Below are positions 26,565 to 35,857 of a stretch of 64,000 nucleotides of DNA, in pieces. The position numbers and the translations under genes are program-made. The DNA comes from JACDAN01 sp963827705 (GTDB lineage: Bacteria > Actinomycetota > Thermoleophilia > Gaiellales > Gaiellaceae): the NCBI GenBank assembly GCA_963827705.1, contig CAWHBN010000022.1, forward strand, positions 186,001 through 250,000, in the 5' to 3' direction. The notes beneath the pieces were generated by a model that was not told the DNA's origin, ran no database searches, and saw nothing but the letters and a program-made list of their open reading frames with translations. Each line of letters begins with the position of its first letter. Position 1 is the first letter of the stretch.

Positions 26565-27200
26565 TTAGCCGCGCTCGGAGACGTACCGGGCGAGCGCGCG
26601 GATCTGCTCGTCGGTGAGCTGGTCGCCGAAGGCCGGCATGCCGCCGCCGCCGTTCCTGATCTGCCGGACTGCCTCCTCGAAGGTCGGCTGCGCTTCGTCG
26701 AGGTTCGGGCCGACGGTGCCCGAGGTTCCGGCCTTCTCCAGCGTGTGACACGAGCCGCAGTTGCTCGTGAACATCGACTTCGGATCGTCGCCGCCTGCGC
26801 TGGGCCCGCCTCCGATCGAAGCATCCGGATTGCCAGCGACGAGGGACACGTAGAGCGCGACCGCGTCGGCGTCGGCGTCGTCCAAGAGGTCCTCCGGCAT
26901 CGGCGGCACGGGGTAGGCGATCTGGCCCCGCACGACCTCCGCGATCGTGTCGGGGGCATAACCCTCCTCGCGGGAAGCCGCGAAGGCGTCGTCGAGGTTA
27001 GGCCCGCTCGACGGGTTCTGCACGGGATTCGAGCCGTTCGTCCCCGCCTCTCTCAACGTGTGGCAGCCGCCGCAGGTCTGCTGGAAGATCGCCTTGCCCT
27101 CGGCCGGATCGGCGGTCTCCGGAACCATCCCTTCGGTGCCGCAGCCGGCGACCGCGAGCGTGGCGAGAGCGAGAAGAGCGGCGCCGACCGCCCGATGCAC
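26565..27200 (-). CDS. diheme cytochrome c lipoprotein
   Basis: A 211-residue exported electron carrier. The signal ends in the lipobox LAVAGC, so it should be lipid-anchored. Two cytochrome c domains follow, with heme motifs CGGCH (near residue 43) and CGSCH (near residue 147). Axial Met candidates are in PPMPEDL and GGMPAFGDQLT. The GTG start overlaps the TAG of the upstream STAS gene by one base. It could feed electrons to the nearby aa3 oxidase, which is inference from location. Confidence 0.88.
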   Translation of the reverse strand: MHRAVGAALLALATLAVAGCGTEGMVPETADPAEGKAIFQQTCGGCHTLREAGTNGSNPVQNPSSGPNLDDAFAASREEGYAPDTIAEVVRGQIAYPVPPMPEDLLDDADADAVALYVSLVAGNPDASIGGGPSAGGDDPKSMFTSNCGSCHTLEKAGTSGTVGPNLDEAQPTFEEAVRQIRNGGGGMPAFGDQLTDEQIRALARYVSERG

Positions 27201-27565
27201 TACGCCGAAGGCTGGGTCGCGGACCCGATGCCTGCGACGGCCTCGTCCCGGCTTCCGTAGATCGTGAAGACCCGGTCGAGACCCGTGATCTCGAAGATCT
27301 TCGTGATGTTCCGGTCGCTCGAGACGAGCGAGAGCTGCCCGTCGTTCGTCCGGAGGCGCTTGACCCCTCCGACGAGCACGCCGAGCGTCGTCGAGTCGAT
27401 GAAGGTCGTGTTCGAGAAGTCGACGACGACCTCCTTGGCACCCTGGTTGATCACATCGAGGAGCTGCTGCTTGAACTCCGGCGCCGTGTAGAGGTCGACC
27501 TCGCCGGTCAGCGAGATGACATACGACGAATCGCCCAGCTGCTCGGTGTTGATGTCGAAGTTCAC
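27200..27565 (-). CDS. STAS-domain anti-sigma factor antagonist
   Basis: A 121-residue SpoIIAA/RsbV-like protein. GEVDLYTAPEFKQQLLDVI and the loop FIDSTTLGVLVGG carry the Ser that a partner kinase would phosphorylate. Such proteins release sigma factors from anti-sigma factors. No anti-sigma kinase or sigma factor is adjacent. Oddly, it is translationally coupled to a cytochrome c gene (TAGTG overlap). Confidence 0.88.
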   Translation of the reverse strand: MNFDINTEQLGDSSYVISLTGEVDLYTAPEFKQQLLDVINQGAKEVVVDFSNTTFIDSTTLGVLVGGVKRLRTNDGQLSLVSSDRNITKIFEITGLDRVFTIYGSRDEAVAGIGSATQPSA

Positions 27566-27617
27566 GCGCCGCCCCTCCCTCTATCGAAAGCCGCCGTGAG
27601 TTTAGTGGGTCGCGCCG

Positions 27618-28514
27618 TTACTGGTTCTGGTCTTGGTTCTTCGGGTTCGCGGCGTTGCGGAGGGCGGGAAGCTGTGCCTTGACCGCGGGCGCGCTGGCCG
27701 AATCGGGCGCTACCTCGAGGTACCTCTCGTACGCCGTAATGGCCGCCTTGAGGTCGCCGGCCGACTGCGCCGCCTGTCCGAGCTGCAGGAAGATCAGCGG
27801 CTCATCGGCCTCCTGGGTGTCAGGCGTGACCGCCACGAGCTTGTTGAGCACGCGCGTCGCGTCCTTGTACTCCTGCTGCGCGCCAAGGAACGCGTTGTTC
27901 AGCTGCTGGTTGTACTTCTGGGACTCGAGCGCCGTGATCTGCGGGTTGGCGAACGCCTGGCCGAACTGGCTCGAGGTGCCGGGGCTGAGCACGTCGCCCC
28001 CGGTCAGCTCCGTGAGCTGCGCCCGGGCGATGGCTCCCTGCTCCTCATAGGTGCGTGCTTGCGCCATGTGCAGAGCGCCGAGCTGCCGGAGGGCCTCGCG
28101 GTCGGTCGGGCGCATCTGGACGTAGCGCTCGAGCGGTGCGATCGCCTCGGCGGAGCGGTTCTCGCGCTGGAGGGCGGTCGCGAGGTCACGGTAGCCCTGA
28201 GGGTTGTTGGGCTCGTCCTTGATCTTGTCGTTGGACTCGCCCACGCTCGGGCCCGCGCTCGACGACTGGCCGAGACCCTGGAGGACGTCGCCGAGCCCGG
28301 TTCCCGGAATGGAGCCGCCGACGTTGAAGATCACGTAGCCCAGCCCGAACACGATCGCCAGGAACACGAACATCCACTTCGCCTGCCGCCGCAGGCGCGG
28401 GAAGAACATCGTGTCCTCGTACGTGGGGGCGGGCGTGCGAGCGGGTGCCGCGGGCCTAGGGTTCGGCCGGCGCTCCCGCTGCTGCCTGTTGCGTCGTTGG
28501 GCTGAACGTGCCAC
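27618..28514 (-). CDS. membrane-anchored TPR protein
   Basis: About 298 residues. A basic, Pro/Arg-rich N-terminus is followed by one membrane helix (MFVFLAIVFGLGYVIFNVGG). The outer or inner C-terminal part has TPR motifs (DPNNPQGYRDLATALQR-like segments, RSAEAIAPLERYVQMRP and AITAYERYLEVAP). The GTG at 28514 is the best start I see; a TTG 27 nt upstream is possible. Probable scaffold. Nothing in the sequence names a partner, but tatC and tatA follow upstream on the same strand. Confidence 0.65.
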   Translation of the reverse strand: MARSAQRRNRQQRERRPNPRPAAPARTPAPTYEDTMFFPRLRRQAKWMFVFLAIVFGLGYVIFNVGGSIPGTGLGDVLQGLGQSSSAGPSVGESNDKIKDEPNNPQGYRDLATALQRENRSAEAIAPLERYVQMRPTDREALRQLGALHMAQARTYEEQGAIARAQLTELTGGDVLSPGTSSQFGQAFANPQITALESQKYNQQLNNAFLGAQQEYKDATRVLNKLVAVTPDTQEADEPLIFLQLGQAAQSAGDLKAAITAYERYLEVAPDSASAPAVKAQLPALRNAANPKNQDQNQ

Positions 28515-28599
28515 TGCAGGCCCTAGGGTAGCGACCGCCAATCGAACGATTCGCCGATCGAGCGCTTTCGCTCACGGGTTGCGTGGTCGCCGAGTGCGG

Positions 28600-29361
28600 T
28601 CACTCGGTGGCGAGGCGGGCGTCAGCCGCCTGCCACCGGCGCTCGAGCACGACCGACAGCCAGATCGAGAGCTCGAAGAGCGCAAAGAGTGGAAGGGCCT
28701 CGAGGGCGAGCGAGACGGGGTCGACAGTGGGGAGCAGGATCGCGGCTCCAAGCAAGGCCACATAGCCGATGCGTCTGTTCGCCCGCAGCTGGGCGGACGT
28801 CAGGACGCCGAGCCGCACCAGGCCGAGCACGAAGATCGGCAGCTGGAAGATGAGCCCGGTCGCGAAGATCATCAGCGCGACGAACGAGAGGAAGTAGCTC
28901 GCGCGGATCTGGATGTCGTAGAGCTCCTCGTCGTACTGGGTGAGGAAGTCCAGTGCCCGCGGGAGGAGCACGAAGTACGCGAACGCCATCCCGCCGGCGA
29001 ACAACGCCGTCGCGAGTGCTACGAAGCGGGCCACGACCCGCTGGTTCCGCTCCTGCACGGCCGGCGCGAAGAAGCTCCACGCCTGCCAGACGAGCACCGG
29101 GAAGGCGAGGGCGAGCGAGGCGTAGAAGCTCACCTTCAGCCCGGTGGTGAACGGCTCGGCGACTCCGAGCGTCACGAGCCTGCGGTCGTCAGGCAGCAGC
29201 TCGAGCAGTAACTCGATCAGCTCCTCGTGGAAAAAGAACGTGATCGGGAAAGCGACGACGAGCGTCAGCACGCAGACGATCAGCCGGCCGCGCAGCTCCT
29301 CGAGGTGCTCGACGAGGGTCGCCTCCTCGCCGTACGAGAGGCGGCGCGGAAGACGCCTCAT
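28600..29361 (-). CDS. tatC: Sec-independent protein translocase TatC
   Basis: A 253-residue polytopic membrane protein of the twin-arginine system. It has LVEHLEELRGRLIVCVL at the N-terminus (the substrate-binding HLEELR motif), EPFTTGLKVSFYASL, FFAPAVQERNQR and LPTVDPVSLALEALPLFALFELSIWL near the C-terminus. Six helices are visible. It binds twin-arginine signal peptides and recruits TatA. tatA lies 9 nt upstream on the same strand, so they form a unit. Confidence 0.95.
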   Translation of the reverse strand: MRRLPRRLSYGEEATLVEHLEELRGRLIVCVLTLVVAFPITFFFHEELIELLLELLPDDRRLVTLGVAEPFTTGLKVSFYASLALAFPVLVWQAWSFFAPAVQERNQRVVARFVALATALFAGGMAFAYFVLLPRALDFLTQYDEELYDIQIRASYFLSFVALMIFATGLIFQLPIFVLGLVRLGVLTSAQLRANRRIGYVALLGAAILLPTVDPVSLALEALPLFALFELSIWLSVVLERRWQAADARLATE

Positions 29362-29370
29362 CAGGCGTCC

Positions 29371-29604
29371 CTACGAGACGGAGTCGCGCTCGCGCGGCGG
29401 CGGCGGCGACGCGACGCGCTCTTCGTCCTCGGGCGCCGGCAGCCGCGGCGGCTGCTCGTCGTCCCTGCCGGTGACGGCGTCCTTGAACTCGCGCATTCCC
29501 TTGCCGACCGACCGTCCGATCTCCGGAACTCGGTTGGCGCCGAAGAGAAGGAGGACGACGACGAGGAAGATGATGATTTCGGGAAGCCCGATACCAAAGG
29601 GCAT
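29371..29604 (-). CDS. tatA: Sec-independent protein translocase TatA
   Basis: 77 residues with the usual plan: an N-terminal helix (LPEIIIFLVVVLLLFGANRVPEIG) with the FG hinge, the amphipathic helix RSVGKGMREFKDAV, then an acidic and Pro-rich tail. It forms the translocation assembly with TatC. A TatB is not visible, which is common where one TatA-type protein serves both roles. Confidence 0.93.
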   Translation of the reverse strand: MPFGIGLPEIIIFLVVVLLLFGANRVPEIGRSVGKGMREFKDAVTGRDDEQPPRLPAPEDEERVASPPPPRERDSVS

Positions 29605-29712
29605 ATACGGAGCGTAGCAGCGCCTTCGGAGCCGTCCCGAGGCAAAACCCCACTGGTACCATGAGGCCTCGAGGCGGGCGTTTGCCCGCCACTTGTCTGA
29701 AAAGGGAGCGGT

Positions 29713-30483
29713 TTGGCGCTACTGGAACTGAAGGACGTGCATGTCGCGCTCGAGGACGGCACTGAGATCGTCAAGGGCGTCGACCTCGAGGTCGACACCG
29801 ACCAGATCCACGCGATCATGGGCCCCAACGGCTCCGGGAAGTCGACCCTCGCGTACGCGCTGATGGGCCATCCGGCGTACGAGATCACCGAGGGGCAGAT
29901 CCTCTTCGATGGCGAGGACCTGACGGAGATGGGGGCCGACGAGCGCGCCCAGAAGGGCCTCTTCCTCGCGTTCCAGTACCCGCACGCCGTCCCTGGTGTC
30001 ACGGTCACGAGCTTCATGCGCTCGGCGATCAACGCGATCCGCAAGGCGCGCAAGGGTGAGGACGACCCGGTTCCGATCCCCGAGTTTCGCAAGGAGATGC
30101 TGGCGGCGATGGAGCGGCTGAGCATCCCGCGCGAGCTCGCGCAGCGTTATCTGAACGACGGATTCTCGGGCGGCGAGAAGAAGCGGGTCGAGATCCTCCA
30201 GATGGCAATGCTGAAGCCGCGAATCGCCGTCCTCGACGAGACCGACTCGGGGCTCGACATCGACGCGCTGCGCATTGTCGCCGGCGGCGTCCGCGAGCTC
30301 GTCGGCCCCGAGACGGGCGCACTCGTGATCACGCACTACCAGCGGATCCTCAACTACATCGAGCCCGATTACGTCCATGTGTTCGTCGACGGGAAGATCG
30401 TCGCCGAGGGCGGACCCGAGCTGGCGCATACACTGGAGGCAGAAGGGTACGAGGCATTCATGCCCGAGCAGGTGGAGAGCTAG
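29713..30483 (+). CDS. sufC: Fe-S cluster assembly ATPase SufC
   Basis: A 256-residue ABC ATPase that powers the SufBCD scaffold. Walker A is GPNGSGKST, the signature is FSGGEKKRVEILQ and Walker B is IAVLDETDSGLDID, with the SufC-specific TDSGLDIDAL. The start is TTG with AAAGGGAGCGG in front. The stop TAG directly abuts the ATG of sufB. First gene of the SUF operon, divergent from tatA with about 110 bp between. Confidence 0.96.
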   Translation: MALLELKDVHVALEDGTEIVKGVDLEVDTDQIHAIMGPNGSGKSTLAYALMGHPAYEITEGQILFDGEDLTEMGADERAQKGLFLAFQYPHAVPGVTVTSFMRSAINAIRKARKGEDDPVPIPEFRKEMLAAMERLSIPRELAQRYLNDGFSGGEKKRVEILQMAMLKPRIAVLDETDSGLDIDALRIVAGGVRELVGPETGALVITHYQRILNYIEPDYVHVFVDGKIVAEGGPELAHTLEAEGYEAFMPEQVES

Positions 30484-31911
30484 ATGGCAGTAACAGAGAG
30501 CGAGACCCAGGTCGTCGCCGAGATCGGCAGCGACTACAAGTTCGGCTTTCACAGTCCCGACGCAGCTGAGGACTACTTCTTCAAGTCCGGCCGGGGCCTT
30601 TCCCGCGAGCTCGTGGCGGCGATCTCCGAGCACAAGAACGAGCCGCAGTGGATGCGGGACTACCGGCTCAAGTCGCTCGAGTACTTCCTTGCTCGCCCGC
30701 TCCCGGACTGGGGCGGCGACGTCTCCGAGATCGACTTCGACAACATCTTCTATTACATCCGTCCGACCGAGAAGCAGGCCAAGTCCTGGGAAGATCTCCC
30801 GCCGGACATCAAGAACACCTGGGACCGGCTCGGGATCCCCGAGGCCGAGCGGAAGTTCCTCGCCGGCGTCGGCGCCCAGTACGAGAGCGAGGTCGTCTAC
30901 CACAAGCTGAAGGAGGACCTCGCGAACCAGGGCGTCCTGTTCCTGGACATGGACTCCGGGCTCCGCGAGCACGAGGACCTCGTGAAGCAGTACTTCGGGA
31001 CGATCATCCCGGCGAACGACAACAAGTTCGCGGCGCTGAACTCGGCCGTCTGGTCGGGCGGCTCGTTCATCTACGTGCCACCGGGGGTCTCGATCGAGAT
31101 GCCGCTCCAGGCCTACTTCCGCATCAACGCGGAGAACATGGGCCAGTTCGAGCGCACGCTGATCATCGTCGACGAGGGCGCCTTCGTGCACTACGTCGAG
31201 GGCTGCACGGCGCCGATCTACTCGAGCGACTCCCTGCACTCGGCGGTCGTCGAGATCATCGTCAAGCCAGGTGGCCGCTGCCGGTACACGACGATCCAGA
31301 ACTGGTCGACGAACGTCTACAACCTCGTCACCAAGCGCGCGGTTGCCTACGAGAACGCGACGATGGAATGGGTCGACGGAAACCTGGGCTCGAAGCTGAC
31401 GATGAAGTATCCGGCGATCTGGCTGATGGGCGAGGGCGCCCACGGCGAGGTGCTCTCGATCGCCTTCGGCGGAGCCGGCCAGCACCAGGACGCAGGCGGG
31501 AAGGCAGTCCACGTCGCGCCGAACACGACGTCGGTGATCACCTCCAAGTCGATCTCCAAGGACGGCGGAAGGGCCGGGTACCGCGGGCTCCTCGAGGTGG
31601 CGAAGGGCGCGCACGGGTCGAAGTCGAAGGTCGTCTGCGACGCGCTGATCCTCGACGAGGCCTCGCGCTCGGACACCTACCCGTACATGAAGATCGACGA
31701 AGACAACGTCGACATCGGCCATGAGGCGACGGTGTCCAAAATCGGCGAGGAGCAGCTCTTCTACCTGATGTCGCGCGGCCTCTCAGAGGCCGAGGCCTCG
31801 GCGATGATCGTTTCCGGCTTCGTCGAGCCGATCACGAAAGAACTTCCACTGGAGTACGCAGTCGAGTTGAACCGGCTGATCCAACTCCAGATGGAAGGCT
31901 CCGTCGGTTGA
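30484..31911 (+). CDS. sufB: Fe-S cluster assembly protein SufB
   Basis: A 475-residue scaffold subunit. GFHSPDAAEDYFFKSGRGL opens it; SVYHKL-type text, PPGVSIEMPLQAYFRINAEN, YVEGCTAPIYSSDSLHSAVVEI and KSISKDGGRAGYRG are diagnostic, and DEASRSDTYPYMKI sits near the C-terminus. The Cys in EGCTAP is conserved. The TGA overlaps a TTG start of the following VOC gene, which is unusual for SUF operons. Confidence 0.96.
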   Translation: MAVTESETQVVAEIGSDYKFGFHSPDAAEDYFFKSGRGLSRELVAAISEHKNEPQWMRDYRLKSLEYFLARPLPDWGGDVSEIDFDNIFYYIRPTEKQAKSWEDLPPDIKNTWDRLGIPEAERKFLAGVGAQYESEVVYHKLKEDLANQGVLFLDMDSGLREHEDLVKQYFGTIIPANDNKFAALNSAVWSGGSFIYVPPGVSIEMPLQAYFRINAENMGQFERTLIIVDEGAFVHYVEGCTAPIYSSDSLHSAVVEIIVKPGGRCRYTTIQNWSTNVYNLVTKRAVAYENATMEWVDGNLGSKLTMKYPAIWLMGEGAHGEVLSIAFGGAGQHQDAGGKAVHVAPNTTSVITSKSISKDGGRAGYRGLLEVAKGAHGSKSKVVCDALILDEASRSDTYPYMKIDEDNVDIGHEATVSKIGEEQLFYLMSRGLSEAEASAMIVSGFVEPITKELPLEYAVELNRLIQLQMEGSVG

Positions 31912-32651
31912 TCCAAGCCGAGCACGTCGACTTCATCGCCCAGCCCGTCAGCGATCTGGCGCGGGCGGAAGAGTTCTACGGCGGGGCACTTGGCCTCATG
32001 CGCAATCCCCACTCGGGCGAGCGCTGGGTCGAGTATGAGACAGGGAACCTGACGCTCGGCCTATCGACCTTCGGTGGCGGGGTCGCGCTTCGCGTCGACG
32101 ACGTGCCGGCCGCGCGGGCGAAGCTCGAGGAGGGCGGTCTCGAGTTCGGCATGGACACCTTTGATTCCGGCGTGTGCAACGGGGCGCCGTTCACCGACCC
32201 AGACGGCAACAGGCTCCTGCTCCATCGGCGGTACGCGCCGGCGGAGACCTGGGAGCTCGAGACGGCGGACGTCGAGCGCACGGACTTCGTCGGCATCAAC
32301 GTGACCGACCGTGACAGGGCCGTCGAGTTCTACGGGCAGGCGCTCGGCCTCGAGCAGAACCCGCTCGCGAGCGACGAGTGGCCAGAGCTCGGCGCGGACA
32401 ATGTCGGCTTCGTGCTGAGCACGCCGGAGCAGAAGGGCGGCGGCGAGTTCAAGCCGGAGGTGTCGATCGCCCTCCGCGTTCCGGACGTCGCCGCGTCGAT
32501 GGAGCGACTCCAGGCCGCGGGCGTCGAGTTCGAGTTCCCGGAGCCGTACGATTCGGGCGTCTGTCACATGGCGTTCTTCCGCGACCCTGACGGCAACTCC
32601 CTGATGCTCCATCACCGCTACGCGCCGTACAGCGACGGCTCCAAGCCCTGA
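31908..32651 (+). CDS. two-domain VOC (glyoxalase/dioxygenase superfamily) protein inside the suf operon
   Basis: 247 residues, two VOC halves (about 1-118 and 125-240). The halves share EHVDF/ERTDF openings, a VALRVDDVPAAR or IALRVPDVAASM strand-helix and end DSGVC..APFTDPDGNRLLLHRRYAP and DSGVCHMAFFRDPDGNSLMLHHRYAP. The His and Asp positions of metal sites are only partly kept. Substrate unknown. TTGA overlap with sufB and TGATG overlap with the next VOC gene show tight coupling to Fe-S assembly. Confidence 0.78.
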   Translation: MIQAEHVDFIAQPVSDLARAEEFYGGALGLMRNPHSGERWVEYETGNLTLGLSTFGGGVALRVDDVPAARAKLEEGGLEFGMDTFDSGVCNGAPFTDPDGNRLLLHRRYAPAETWELETADVERTDFVGINVTDRDRAVEFYGQALGLEQNPLASDEWPELGADNVGFVLSTPEQKGGGEFKPEVSIALRVPDVAASMERLQAAGVEFEFPEPYDSGVCHMAFFRDPDGNSLMLHHRYAPYSDGSKP

Positions 32652-33016
32652 TGAACATCGAGCGCGTGGACTTCGTGGACGTTCCGTCCCGTGACATCGA
32701 GCGCTCCATCGCGTTCTATCGCGACGTGCTCGAGCTGCCGCAGAACCCGCACGAGCCGACGGAGTTCGAGGCCGGCAACGTGACGCTCGCGCTCTGGCGG
32801 CCCGAGGACCAGGGCGTCGAGTTCTCGAGCGGAGCGAGCCACGGGATCGCGCTCCGCGTCGAAGACGTGGCAGCCGCGCGTGCCGAGCTCGAGGCGAAGG
32901 GCGTCGAGTTCATCGGCGAGCGGGACTCCGGGGTCTGCAACATGGCGTTCTTCACCGATCCCGACGGCAACTCGCTGATCCTGCACCGCAGGTACGCGCC
33001 GGTGGGCGATGGATAG
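32651..33016 (+). CDS. single-domain VOC protein inside the suf operon
   Basis: 121 residues, homologous to each half of the preceding gene: IERVDFVDVPSRDIERSIAFYRDVL, IALRVEDVAAARAELEAKGVEF and DSGVCNMAFFTDPDGNSLILHRRYAP. It starts in a TGATG overlap and its end overlaps the sufD start by 8 nt. A third VOC module in a row suggests internal duplication. A role in protecting or supplying the SUF machinery is possible but unproven. Confidence 0.78.
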   Translation: MNIERVDFVDVPSRDIERSIAFYRDVLELPQNPHEPTEFEAGNVTLALWRPEDQGVEFSSGASHGIALRVEDVAAARAELEAKGVEFIGERDSGVCNMAFFTDPDGNSLILHRRYAPVGDG

Positions 33017-34193
33017 GGCGGCGGCAGTCAACCGCTACGCCGAGCTGCCCATGCCGTCGACGACGGACGAGCACTGGCGCTTCACCGACCTGAAGGGCTT
33101 CGACCCGGAGTCGTTCGTCCGCAACGGCCATGGCCCAGTGACAGTCACTGAGACCGGTCTGCCGGAGACGATGCTCGACGTGGACACGGCCGGCCTGGCC
33201 GTTGTGCGCGAGGGGGGTATTTCGATCGTTCGTTCGCCCGATCCCCGCGTCACCTTCGAGCCGTTCACCGATCACGAGCGGCTCGGCGAGCTCGTCGGAA
33301 CGGACGAGAAGTTCGCGGCCCACAACGCCGCGGTCTGGGAGCACGGCCTCCTGGTCGTTGTGCCGAGGGGCGTGGAGCTCGAGCAGCCGCTCGCCGTTCA
33401 GATCGTCAACGCGACCGAGGGCGGCGCGCTCTTCTTCCGGCTGCTCGTGATCGCGGAGCCTGAGAGCCGCTTCTCGCTGATCGAGGACTCCGCGTCGGCC
33501 TCGCCCGAGCTCGAGGGCTACACGAACGCGGTGACCGAGATCTTCGTCGAGCAGGCTGCCAAGCTCGAGTACGTCTCGATCCAGAACCTCTCGCAGAACA
33601 CCTGGCACTTCGCCTCGCACCACGCGCGGGTCGGCCGGGATGCGGAGCTGGACTGGGTCGCCGGCGGATTCGGATCGCGTCGCGGCAAGGTCTGGATCCA
33701 GAACGACCTGACCGGTCCTGGCGCGACGTCCCGGGTCACCGGCGCCTATTTCGCCGACGGCGACCAGCACCTCGACTACGACACCTACCAGCTCCACTCG
33801 GCGCCGAACACGACCTCCGACTTCGCGTTCAAGGGCGCTCTCCGCGACAGGGCCACGGCGGTCTGGCGCGGGATGATCCGCGTGGAGAAGGACGCCCAGC
33901 GGACAAACGCCTACCAGGAGAACCGGAACCTGATGCTGTCGCCGACGACGCACGCGGTGCCGATCCCGGGTCTCGAGATCCTGGCGAACGACGTCCGCTG
34001 CACGCACGGCGCGACCGTGGGGCAGGTCGACCGCGACCAGCTCTTCTACCTGATGGCCCGCGGCCTCTCGCGCGGCGAGGCCGAGCGGCTGATCGTGCGT
34101 GGCTTCTTCACGGACGTGCTCGACCGCGTCGAGCTCGAGCCGGTGCGCGAGGCGCTCGGCGAGGCGCTCGAAGCCCGCATCCCGCAGGCGTAA
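33009..34193 (+). CDS. sufD: Fe-S cluster assembly protein SufD
   Basis: 394 residues, the second scaffold subunit paired with SufB. The N-terminus HWRFTDLKGFDPESF, the core LEYVSIQNLSQNTWHFASHHARVG, LHSAPNTTSDFAFKGALRDRATAVWRGMI and LEILANDVRCTHGATVGQVD are SufD markers; the essential His is in CTHGATVG. The ATG lies inside the preceding VOC gene. This ends the first SUF half; sufS and sufU lie 4 kb further on the same strand. Confidence 0.94.
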   Translation: MDRAAAVNRYAELPMPSTTDEHWRFTDLKGFDPESFVRNGHGPVTVTETGLPETMLDVDTAGLAVVREGGISIVRSPDPRVTFEPFTDHERLGELVGTDEKFAAHNAAVWEHGLLVVVPRGVELEQPLAVQIVNATEGGALFFRLLVIAEPESRFSLIEDSASASPELEGYTNAVTEIFVEQAAKLEYVSIQNLSQNTWHFASHHARVGRDAELDWVAGGFGSRRGKVWIQNDLTGPGATSRVTGAYFADGDQHLDYDTYQLHSAPNTTSDFAFKGALRDRATAVWRGMIRVEKDAQRTNAYQENRNLMLSPTTHAVPIPGLEILANDVRCTHGATVGQVDRDQLFYLMARGLSRGEAERLIVRGFFTDVLDRVELEPVREALGEALEARIPQA

Positions 34194-34235
34194 CGCTTAA
34201 GCCGGCCGTAATGGCCGTCGGCCTACTCTGAGCCG

Positions 34236-35857
34236 ATGATCCTCCTCGGGATCGCGTTCCTTGCGGGCTTGATCACGGCCATCTCGCCGTGCGTCCTGCC
34301 CGTGCTCCCGATCCTGCTCGGCGGCGGTGCCTCGGGCCGTCGGCCCTTCGGGATCATCCTCGGCCTCGTCGGAAGCTTCAGCGTCTTCACCGTCGCCGGC
34401 GCGGCCTTGCTCGACAGCCTGGGACTTCCCCAGGACACATTGCGCAACCTCGCGATCGTCCTGCTCCTGCTGCTGGCGGCGACGCTCCTCTTCCCGGCGG
34501 TGGCCCGGGTGGTGGAGCGACCCCTTCTGCGCCTCACACGCGGCCGGCCGCGCACCGAGAGCAGCGGGATCGTGCTCGGCGCGAGCCTGGGCCTCGTCTT
34601 CGTCCCCTGCGCCGGGCCCGTCCTGGCCGCGGTGACCGCGCTCTCGGCGACCGGCGGCGGAGGGCTCGAGACGTTCTTCGTGGCCGTGGCCTACGCGAGC
34701 GGCGCCGCCGTTCCGATGCTGGCGATCGCCGTCGGGGGCAAGAGGCTCACCGAGGGTGTCGGCTTCTTCCGCCGGCACGCGGAGACGACCCGCCGTTTCG
34801 CCGGCGCGTTGATAGGGGTCTCCGCGATCGCAATCGCGATCGGCGTCGACCAAGGCTTCACGACCGCGGTCCCCGGCTACACCGAGGCGCTGCAGAAGAG
34901 GGTCGAGCAGAACGCCACCGCGAAGCGCGAGCTCGCCCAGCTCCGGCGCACCGGCGATGAGCCCGCGCTGGCCGCCGCAGGCACCGCGCCGGTCGCGCCG
35001 GAGCTCGGAGGGATCGTCGGCTGGATCAACTCCGACCCGGTCTCGCTCCGCGAGCTCCGCGGCCGGGTCGTCCTCATCGACTTCTGGACGTACTCGTGCG
35101 TCAACTGCCTCCGCACCCTGCCCCATCTCAAGACCTGGGACCGGATGTATCGGGACGACGGCCTGACGATCGTGGGCGTCCACGCGCCCGAGTTCGCCTT
35201 CGAGCGCGAGCCCGACAACGTGCGGAGCGCCGTTCGCAAGCTTGGGATTCGCTACCCGGTCGCGCTCGACAACGACTTCGTGACCTGGACGAGCTACGCG
35301 AACCAGTACTGGCCGGCGAAGTACCTGATCGACCGCTCGGGCCGAGTCCGCTACTACCACTACGGGGAAGGGAAATACGAGGAGACCGAGCGGCAGATCC
35401 GCCGCTACCTCGGGTCGGGCGCCGGCGGGGAGGTCTCGAAGGTCGCCGACCGGACTCCGAGCGGGCCGCTGACCCCCGAGTCGTATCTGGGCTTCGACCG
35501 GCTCGCCCGGTTCGTCGGCAGCCGGGTCGTCGCGAATCGCGAGGCTTCCTATCGCTTCCCGCGGTTCCTCGGTCCCGACCAGCTCGCGTACGAGGGCCGC
35601 GTCGTGGTCGAGCCGGAGCGGATCGTGGCCAGGCGGGGAGCACGGCTGCGATTCGGTTCACCGCCCGCGAGGTGAACCTCGTCCTGGGTGGCAGCGGTCG
35701 GGTCGAGGTTCTGCTCGACGGCCGGCGCCGCCGAACGCTGACGGTCGGCGGCGAGCCGCGCCTCTACAGGCTGCTCGACCTTCCGGAGGCGGGCGAAGGG
35801 CTGCTCGAGCTCCGTTTCACACCGGGCCTCTCCGCCTACGCGTTCACGTTCGGATAG
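34236..35857 (+). pseudogene. CcdA-TlpA (DipZ-like) thiol-disulfide transporter, frameshifted near the end
   Basis: The N-terminal part is a CcdA membrane domain (helices to about residue 220) with the redox Cys in SPCVLPVLP and VPCAGPVLA. Residues about 255-410 are an extracytoplasmic thioredoxin-like domain with YSCVNCLRTLPHL. The reading frame from 34236 ends at 35675 with a nonsense tail (FGSPPAR). The natural C-terminal module (FTAREVNLVLGG to SAYAFTFG) continues in another frame to 35857. A single shift between 35640 and 35660 explains this. Electrons would be carried outward for cytochrome c or disulfide maturation. It sits between the two SUF halves. Confidence 0.82.
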
